Source of the DNA: CAVQCJ01 sp963711005
GTDB taxonomy: Bacteria; Actinomycetota; Actinomycetes; Prado026
Assembly: GCA_963711005.1 (NCBI GenBank)
Contig: CAVQCJ010000002.1
Coordinates: 310,001-374,000, forward strand
Direction: 5' to 3'
DNA: 64,000 nt
Position 1 is the stretch's first letter; each line of letters starts with the position of its first letter. A model generated the notes under the pieces. The model saw nothing but the letters and a program-made list of their open reading frames with translations, did no database searches and had not been told where the DNA came from. A program made the translations under genes and the position numbers. Shown here in pieces: positions 58,860-64,000 of this stretch.

Positions 58860-60767
58860 ATGACCGAGCTCGAGCGGCACACCTACGACGTCGTCGTGAT
58901 CGGCGCCGGCGGCGCCGGCCTTCGCGCTGCGATCGAGGCCCGCAGCCGTGGGCTGCGAACGGCGATCGTCTGCAAGTCGCTGTTCGGCAAGGCACACACG
59001 GTCATGGCCGAGGGCGGCATCGCCGCATCGATGGGCAACGTCAACAGCCGCGACAGCTGGCAGGTGCACTTCCGGGACACCATGCGCGGCGGCAAGTTCC
59101 TCAACCACTGGCGGATGGCCGAGCTGCACGCCAGGGAGGCGCCGGACCGGGTCTGGGAGCTGGAGACCTGGGGCGCCTTGTTCGACCGCACGCCCGACGG
59201 CCGGATCAGCCAGCGCAACTTCGGCGGGCACGAGTACCCACGGCTGGCCCACGTCGGCGACCGGACCGGGCTGGAGCTGATCCGCACCCTGCAGCAGCAG
59301 GTGGTGGCGCTGCAGCAGCAGGACCAGCGCGAGCTCGGCGACTACGAGGCGCGGCTGAAGGTCTTCGCCGAGTGCACGGTCACGCGGCTCATGCAGGATC
59401 CGGCCGGCGCGGTCAGCGGGGCGTTCGGCTACTACCGCGAGACGGGCCGGTTCGTGCTGTTCGAGGCACCCGCGGTCATCATCGCCACCGGCGGGATCGG
59501 CAAGTCGTTCAAGGTGACCAGCAACTCGTGGGAGTACACCGGCGACGGGCACGCGCTGGCGCTGCGCGCCGGCAGCACGCTGGTCAACATGGAGTTCATC
59601 CAGTTCCACCCGACCGGCATGGTCTGGCCGCCCAGCGTCAAGGGCATCCTCGTCACCGAGTCGGTGCGCGGCGACGGTGGCGTGCTGACGAACTCCGAGG
59701 GCAAGCGGTTCATGTTCGACTACGTGCCCGACGTCTTCCGCAAGCAGTACGCGGAGACCGAGGACGAGGCGGACCGCTGGTACAAGGACGCGGACCGCAA
59801 CCGCCGTCCGCCCGAGCTGCTCCCGCGGGACGAGGTCGCGCGCTCGATCAACACCGAGGTCAAGGCCGGCCGCGGCTCGCCGCACGGTGGAGTGTTCCTG
59901 GACGTGTCGAGCCGGCTGCCGGCCGAGGAGATCCGCCGGCGCCTGCCGTCGATGTACCACCAGTTCAAGGAGCTGGCGGACGTCGACATCACGGCCGAGC
60001 CGATGGAGGTCGGGCCGACGTGCCACTACGTCATGGGCGGCGTCGAGGTCGAGCCGGACACGGCGGCAGCGGCACGGGTCCCCGGCCTGTTCGCGGCCGG
60101 TGAGTCCGCCGGCGGGATGCACGGTTCGAACCGGCTCGGCGGCAACTCGCTCTCGGACCTGCTCGTGTTCGGCCGCCGGGCCGGCCTGGGTGCCGCGGAC
60201 TACGTGGCCTCGCTGGGTGAGCAGCGCCCCCAGGTGGCCGACGCGGACGTCGACGCCGCGGCCGCCGCGACGCTGGCGCCGTTCACGAACACCGGCGGGG
60301 AGAACCCGTACACCCTGCACACCGAGCTGCAGCAGACGATGAACGACCTGGTCGGAATCATCCGCACGAAGGCGGAGGTCGAGCAGGCTCTCGAGCGGCT
60401 GCAGGTGCTCAAGGCGCGAGCCAAGACGGTCACCGTCGAAGGGCACCGCCAGTTCAACCCCGGCTGGCACCTCGCCCTCGACCTGGAGAACATGCTGCTG
60501 GTCTCCGAGTGCGTCGCCCGCGCCGCGCTCGAGCGCGAGGAGTCCCGCGGCGGGCACACCCGCGACGACTTCCCGCAGATGAGCCCGAAGTGGCGGCAGG
60601 TGAACCTGATCTGCTCGACCGACGGCGACGGGGTCAAGGTCGAGCACCAGCCGCTGCCGACGATGCCGACCGAGCTCCTCGGTCTGTTCGACCGTGCGGA
60701 GCTGGGCAAGTACATGACCGCCGAGGAGCTCGGCTCGCTGCCCGAGAGCGCGGAGGGGAACCACTGA
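58860..60767 (+). CDS. sdhA: Succinate dehydrogenase/fumarate reductase flavoprotein subunit
   Basis: This 635-residue flavoprotein has the FAD motif VVVIGAGGAGLRAAIEARSR and the covalent-FAD His region KAHTVMAEGGIAASMGNV. The catalytic section holds MEFIQFHPTGMVWPP, TESVRGDGGVLTNSEGKRFM, DVSSRLPAEEIRRRL, and the substrate-binding MEVGPTCHYVMGGVEVEPDT, with ESAGGMHGSNRLGGNSLSDL near residue 420. It oxidises succinate to fumarate in the Sdh1-type complex. ATG 58860 is preceded by CAGGAGCG. Its TGA overlaps the sdhB ATG (TGATG), so subunits are made in equal amounts. Confidence 0.96.
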   Translation: MTELERHTYDVVVIGAGGAGLRAAIEARSRGLRTAIVCKSLFGKAHTVMAEGGIAASMGNVNSRDSWQVHFRDTMRGGKFLNHWRMAELHAREAPDRVWELETWGALFDRTPDGRISQRNFGGHEYPRLAHVGDRTGLELIRTLQQQVVALQQQDQRELGDYEARLKVFAECTVTRLMQDPAGAVSGAFGYYRETGRFVLFEAPAVIIATGGIGKSFKVTSNSWEYTGDGHALALRAGSTLVNMEFIQFHPTGMVWPPSVKGILVTESVRGDGGVLTNSEGKRFMFDYVPDVFRKQYAETEDEADRWYKDADRNRRPPELLPRDEVARSINTEVKAGRGSPHGGVFLDVSSRLPAEEIRRRLPSMYHQFKELADVDITAEPMEVGPTCHYVMGGVEVEPDTAAAARVPGLFAAGESAGGMHGSNRLGGNSLSDLLVFGRRAGLGAADYVASLGEQRPQVADADVDAAAAATLAPFTNTGGENPYTLHTELQQTMNDLVGIIRTKAEVEQALERLQVLKARAKTVTVEGHRQFNPGWHLALDLENMLLVSECVARAALEREESRGGHTRDDFPQMSPKWRQVNLICSTDGDGVKVEHQPLPTMPTELLGLFDRAELGKYMTAEELGSLPESAEGNH

Positions 60768-61534
60768 TGGGGTACGACGCGAAGTTCCGCATCTGGCGCG
60801 GAGACGCCTCGGACGGGGACCTGCACGACTACACGGTGGCCGTGAACGAGGGCGAGGTCGTGCTCGACGTCATCCACCGGCTGCAGGCGACCCAGACCCC
60901 CGACCTGGCGGTCCGGTGGAACTGCAAGGCGGGCAAGTGCGGCTCGTGCAGCGCGGAGGTCAACGGGCGGCCGCGGCTGATGTGCATGACGCGGATGAGC
61001 ACGTTCACGCCGGAGGAGACGGTGACCGTCACCCCGCTGCGCGCGTTCCCCGTCATGCGCGACCTGGTCACCGACGTCTCGTTCAACTACGAGAAGGCCC
61101 GTACCGTGCCGTCGTTCGCACCGCCGGCCGGCCTGCAGCCGGGCGAGTACCGGATGCAGCAGGTGGACGTCGAGCGCAGCCAGGAGTTCCGCAAGTGCAT
61201 CGAGTGCTACCTGTGCCAGGACACCTGCCACGTGGTGCGCGACCACGAGGAGAACAAGAAGTCGTTCGCCGGCCCACGGTTCCTGATCCGGCTCGCCGAG
61301 CTGGACATGCACCCGCTGGACACCCTCGACCGCAAGCAGGCGGCGCAGGACGAGCACGGGCTCGGCTTCTGCAACATCACCAAGTGCTGCACCGAGGTCT
61401 GCCCCGAGCACATCAAGATCACCGACAACGCCATCATCCCGCTCAAGGAGCGGGTTGCCGACCGGCGCTTCGACCCGCTGAAGATGCTCGGAGCGAAGAT
61501 CCGCGGCCGGCGACCGGGCGACGTCGGCGACTGA
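60767..61534 (+). CDS. sdhB: Succinate dehydrogenase iron-sulfur subunit
   Basis: This 255-residue iron-sulfur protein has a plant-type [2Fe-2S] domain (NCKAGKCGSCSAEVNGRPRL, MCMT) and two further cluster motifs in the C-terminal half: CIECYLCQDTCHVVRDH, with the partner Cys residues in NITKCCTEVCPEH. This order fits [2Fe-2S], [4Fe-4S], [3Fe-4S] of SdhB/FrdB. It passes electrons from FAD to the membrane anchor. The start ATG overlaps the sdhA stop. Downstream, a VIT1-type gene begins after 42 bp, with its own TAGGCT promoter-like box. Confidence 0.95.
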   Translation: MGYDAKFRIWRGDASDGDLHDYTVAVNEGEVVLDVIHRLQATQTPDLAVRWNCKAGKCGSCSAEVNGRPRLMCMTRMSTFTPEETVTVTPLRAFPVMRDLVTDVSFNYEKARTVPSFAPPAGLQPGEYRMQQVDVERSQEFRKCIECYLCQDTCHVVRDHEENKKSFAGPRFLIRLAELDMHPLDTLDRKQAAQDEHGLGFCNITKCCTEVCPEHIKITDNAIIPLKERVADRRFDPLKMLGAKIRGRRPGDVGD

Positions 61535-61576
61535 CCGCGTGGTGGCTGGCAGAGTGTGGCTAGGCTCAGTGCCGAG

Positions 61577-62293
61577 ATGACCGACATGAGCACCGCCGCC
61601 AACCACGACGACCACGGCAACGTCGCCGACCGCACGAACAAGCTGCGCGCCGGCGTCCTGGGAGCCAACGACGGAATCGTCTCCATCGCCGGGCTCGTGC
61701 TCGGTGTCGCGGCGACGACCATCGTGCGTGCACCGATCCTCACCGCCGGGGTGGCCGGCCTGGTCGCCGGCGCGATGTCGATGGCGGTCGGCGAGTACGT
61801 CTCCGTCTCGACCCAGCGTGACACCGAGACCGCGCTGCTGGCCAAGGAGCGGCACGAGCTCGCCACCGACCCCGACGGCGAGATGGCCGAGCTGGCCGAG
61901 CTCTACGTGCACCGGGGGCTGACGCCCGACCTCGCCCGGCAGGTGGCCGAGCAGCTGCACGCCGGGCCGCGCACGCTCGAGGCGCACGCCGAGGTCGAGC
62001 TCGGGATCAGCATGCACAACGTGGTCAGCCCGTGGAGCGCGGCGATCTCCTCGTTCCTGGCGTTCAGCCTCGGCGCGCTGCTGCCGCTCATCGCGATCCT
62101 GCTCCCGCCGCCCGCCTGGCGGTCGGGCGTGACGTTCGTCGCGATGGTGCTCGCGCTGGCGCTGACCGGGTCGGTGAGCGCGCGGCTGGGCGGCGCGGAC
62201 CGCAAGCGCGCGGTGGTCCGGGTCGTCGTCGGCGGAGCCCTCGCGATGGCCATCACGTACGGCATCGGGCGGCTGGTCGGGACGCACGTCTGA
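61577..62293 (+). CDS. VIT1/CCC1-family iron/manganese transporter
   Basis: This 238-residue membrane protein has the VIT1 pattern: KLRAGVLGANDGIVSIAGLV, GAMSMAVGEYVSVSTQRDTE (first helix pair), a cytoplasmic helical metal-binding part rich in Glu (ERHELATDPDGEMAELAELY) and three C-terminal helices (FLAFSLGALLPLIAILLPPP). Members export Fe2+ or Mn2+ from the cytosol into a vacuole or out of the cell. ATG 61577 is used, 10 nt after TAGGCT; a second ATG 9 bp on is possible. It lies 42 bp after sdhB, with no clear ribosome-binding site. Confidence 0.92.
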   Translation: MTDMSTAANHDDHGNVADRTNKLRAGVLGANDGIVSIAGLVLGVAATTIVRAPILTAGVAGLVAGAMSMAVGEYVSVSTQRDTETALLAKERHELATDPDGEMAELAELYVHRGLTPDLARQVAEQLHAGPRTLEAHAEVELGISMHNVVSPWSAAISSFLAFSLGALLPLIAILLPPPAWRSGVTFVAMVLALALTGSVSARLGGADRKRAVVRVVVGGALAMAITYGIGRLVGTHV

Positions 62294-62399
62294 ACCCGTG
62301 CGGCGCCGGAGTGCCCGCGTGCCGCCGAGCGGTGAGGACGCGGGCCCCGATAACCTGCCGGTGGTCCGAACGGACCTGCATCACGTGGAAGGGGTCGCC

Positions 62400-63035
62400 G
62401 TGCGCAAGTACCTGGTCGAGTTCATCGGGACGTTCTTCCTGGTCTTCACCGTCTGCTGCGCCGTCGTGAAGGGCGGCGTCATCGCCCCGATCGCGATCGG
62501 CTCGGCGCTGATGGTCATGGTGTACGCCGGCGGTCACATCTCCGGCGGTCACTTCAACCCGGCGGTCACGCTCGCGGTGCTCCTGCGCGGACGCATCACG
62601 TCGGCGGAGGCCGTGCCGTACTGGGTCGTGCAGCTGGTAGCCGGCCTCGTTGGCGCGCTCGTGGCGAAGTTCGTCATCAACCCAGCGGGGCTCGACGCGC
62701 TCGACCTGTCGGTGTCCGGCCGCGTGCTGTGGGGCGCGTTCGTCGCCGAGCTCCTGTTCACGTTCGCCCTGGCCTGGGTCGTCCTCAACGTCGCGACCAG
62801 CAAGGACCACCCGAACAACTCGTTCTACGGGCTGGCCATCGGCTTCACCGTGCTCACCGGCGCGGTCGCCGTTGGCGGTGTGTCCGGCGGGGCGTTCAAC
62901 CCCGCAGTCGCCCTGGGCATCATGACGTTCGGCCTGTCGGCCTGGAAGAACTTCTGGATCTACCTGGTCGCCGACCTCATCGGCGCGGCGCTCGCCGCGT
63001 ACGCGTTCAAGGCCGCGAACCCGGACGACGCCTGA
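62400..63035 (+). CDS. Aquaporin / MIP-family channel
   Basis: This 211-residue channel has six transmembrane helices and both NPA boxes: SGGHFNPAVTLAVLLRG (loop B) and SGGAFNPAVALGIMTFG (loop E). The first helix begins YLVEFIGTFFLVFTVCCAVV. Residues after the second NPA do not include the Arg usual in water-selective aquaporins (NPAVALG rather than NPARS), so a wider selectivity, as in some bacterial MIPs, is possible. GTG 62400 has GAAGGGG about 5 nt upstream. It is convergent with the crystallin-like gene across a long imperfect hairpin. Confidence 0.92.
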   Translation: MRKYLVEFIGTFFLVFTVCCAVVKGGVIAPIAIGSALMVMVYAGGHISGGHFNPAVTLAVLLRGRITSAEAVPYWVVQLVAGLVGALVAKFVINPAGLDALDLSVSGRVLWGAFVAELLFTFALAWVVLNVATSKDHPNNSFYGLAIGFTVLTGAVAVGGVSGGAFNPAVALGIMTFGLSAWKNFWIYLVADLIGAALAAYAFKAANPDDA

Positions 63036-63117
63036 CGTTCCACAGCGGTCTCGCTCGGCCGGTGCCGCGTCCGCCGTCCATCGTTGCGCGGTCGACGGGC
63101 GCGGCGCCGGACCTGTT

Positions 63118-63175
63118 CACCGGTGCGCGTACCCGCCATCCCCCGATCCCTTGCTGGCGGGGACGCACACCGGTG
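63118..63175. terminator. 20-bp hairpin between aquaporin and crystallin-like genes
   Basis: Positions 63118-63137 and 63156-63175 form a 20-bp stem with two mismatches and an 18-nt loop. It lies between convergent gene ends. The rest of 63036-63228 shows nothing recognisable. Confidence 0.6.
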
Positions 63176-63228
63176 AGCTCATGGGTCCTGGCATGTCTGC
63201 TTCTCATGCCTGCGGACTGGTGGCCGGG

Positions 63229-63729
63229 TCAGTAGAACGTGATCGAGCTGGTCTGGTTGTCCATCGAGCCGAGCGAGTCGTCGTAGTTCGCCGGTCCCAG
63301 CGACGAGCCGCTGGCGTTGCCGTCCTTCCACAGCTTCACCTGGCAGCTGTTGTAGCCCTGGAACGAGCTGACCCGGTCGTTCCAGCCCGCGGGCATCGTG
63401 CCGACGGTGAAGTCCAGGTCCGGGCTCGTGTCGCAGCCGGTGGCCGCCGTCACGTTGAAGTAGCTGCCGGCCCCGTCGCGGTCCGCGAGGTCGTAGAAGC
63501 GACCCAGGAGGACCGCCCCCGCGCCGGCCGCCGCCGGTCGCGCCAGCCGGCCGGCCTTCGCCGGGTCGGCCGTCGTGCAGGTGAAGTCGCCGGTCGTCAG
63601 GTTGAGCGTGCACTCCTGCGCTGTCGTGTCCGCGGCGGCGCTGCCCGCCCCGAGCACGCCGATCCCGACCGTCGTCGTCAGCGCCCCCACCAGCACCCAC
63701 GCAGCGCGCAGGCGCACACCAGTGCCCAT
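63229..63729 (-). CDS. Secreted beta/gamma-crystallin-like calcium-binding protein
   Basis: This 166-residue protein has a signal peptide (GVRLRAAWVLVGALTTTVGI, cleavage after an AxA near residue 33) and a mature region with a short Thr/Cys-rich part. A beta/gamma-crystallin-like domain follows, with two copies of the (N/D)(N/D)xx(S/T)S calcium-clamp motif: WNDRVSSFQGYNSCQVKLW and MDNQTSSITFY at the very C-terminus. Paired clamps of this kind bind Ca2+. The function in the cell wall or medium is unknown. ATG 63729 was chosen because it begins the signal peptide; an upstream in-frame start at 63783 would add an improbable basic extension. Confidence 0.8.
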   Translation of the reverse strand: MGTGVRLRAAWVLVGALTTTVGIGVLGAGSAAADTTAQECTLNLTTGDFTCTTADPAKAGRLARPAAAGAGAVLLGRFYDLADRDGAGSYFNVTAATGCDTSPDLDFTVGTMPAGWNDRVSSFQGYNSCQVKLWKDGNASGSSLGPANYDDSLGSMDNQTSSITFY

Positions 63730-63843
63730 GGCAGTCCAGCCCCTTCGTCGGGAGCCCCGTTTCCGACAGGGGGTTGTCCGCACCCGGGCGGGCGTTGCGA
63801 TGTGTCCAGAATGCGGACACGTGGACTGATCCGGTCACCGTCG

Positions 63844-64000
63844 TCAGCCCTCCGAGGTCGGCAGCCCGAGCTGGGTGCAGGTCTCGTGGTGGTACGCCGG
63901 GAAGACACCCACGCTCCCGTCCGGGAGGACGCAGGCGATCAGCGGCGGAGGCGTCGCCGGCACCGGCGACTGGCCCCTCGGTTCCGTGTATGGCTCGACC
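63844..64000 (-). CDS. C-terminal fragment of an unrecognised protein (gene continues beyond window)
   Basis: An open frame enters from the window edge and ends at the TGA at 63844. The last 51 residues include a Pro-rich part (SPVPATPPPLIA) and a small Cys-containing motif (CVLPDGSVGVFPAYHHETCT), which may form one disulfide and suggests an exported protein. No family can be named. It is upstream of the crystallin-like gene on the same strand. Confidence 0.5.
   Translation of the reverse strand, partial: VEPYTEPRGQSPVPATPPPLIACVLPDGSVGVFPAYHHETCTQLGLPTSEG

Noticed and set aside
58830..60764. Long antisense frame opposite sdhA
   Set aside because: Composition is Arg/His/Val/Leu low-complexity and there is no recognisable domain. 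sdhA itself is unambiguous.

Overview
This window is high-GC (well above 70 % by eye) actinobacterial chromosome. Evidence for that: a mycothiol-type AHPDDE deacetylase (mshB), an ECF sigma factor with a ZAS anti-sigma factor and HtrA/TatB, the succinylase branch of lysine synthesis (dapC, dapD, dapE), DUF3117, a DivIVA-domain protein, many GTG/TTG starts, and many genes that appear leaderless (a TANNNT or CANNNT box 6-7 nt before the start codon). No phage, insertion sequence, CRISPR array, rRNA or tRNA gene was found. The gene content suggests a free-living actinomycete outside the mycobacteria. The backbone nevertheless follows the order remembered for the Mycobacterium tuberculosis typA-mshB-fdxC-dapC and dapD-dapE-folP2-tag-sigE-htrA-tatB-mrp blocks, with insertions.

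Layout. 1-3.8 kb (-): a translationally coupled glycerol-3-phosphate-dehydrogenase-like unit (FGGY kinase, FAD enzyme with a BFD-type [2Fe-2S] end, second FAD oxidoreductase). 3.9-9.1 kb: small transport and enzyme genes (GNAT, LysE, CitE-like lyase, EamA, PhzF, LppX-like lipoprotein). 9.2-12.8 kb (+): MgtE_N/CBS protein, DUF1003, Mrp ATPase, methyltransferase. 12.8-16.1 kb (-): two exported proteins of unknown function around a decayed DUF222/13E12 pseudogene. 16.2-20.4 kb (-): sigE, anti-sigma, rseB-like, htrA, tatB envelope-stress operon. 20.5-26.7 kb: O-methyltransferase, DUF3117, a 58-bp tandem repeat, PaaX regulator, tag, SRPBCC, DivIVA-like protein, frameshifted folP, two LOG proteins. 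26.8-33.6 kb: YceI, dapE/dapD (divergent), GGDEF enzyme, dapC, ferredoxin, GNAT. 33.6-41.5 kb (+): methyltransferase, gnd, pgi, cysS, cupin (-), arylformamidase-like enzyme and kynureninase. 41.5-51.1 kb (-): RDD gene (frameshifted), a 13-residue-repeat protein, flavin reductase, and a chemosensory cluster (REC-GAF regulator, CheA-REC, MCP, CheW) with an upstream divergent FtsH-like protease. 51.2-57.9 kb: mshB, S9 peptidase (frameshifted), typA coupled to an AAA-type ATPase, MutT-like Nudix. 58-64 kb: Sdh1-type succinate dehydrogenase operon, VIT1 transporter, aquaporin, a secreted beta/gamma-crystallin-like protein and one gene fragment.

The most unusual signals are regulatory. (i) A two-fold symmetric array of five CTAG boxes at helical spacing lies in front of the AAA-ATPase/typA operon. 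(ii) Divergent leaderless gene pairs (dapE/dapD and EamA/hypothetical) have -10 boxes lying within one short palindrome. (iii) Very long hairpins sit at convergent gene ends. (iv) dapC and the O-methyltransferase appear to lack a conventional start codon at the expected place. Three otherwise intact genes (folP, RDD, S9 peptidase) each carry one extra base. This could be real inactivation, but the matching lesions also fit sequencing indels.
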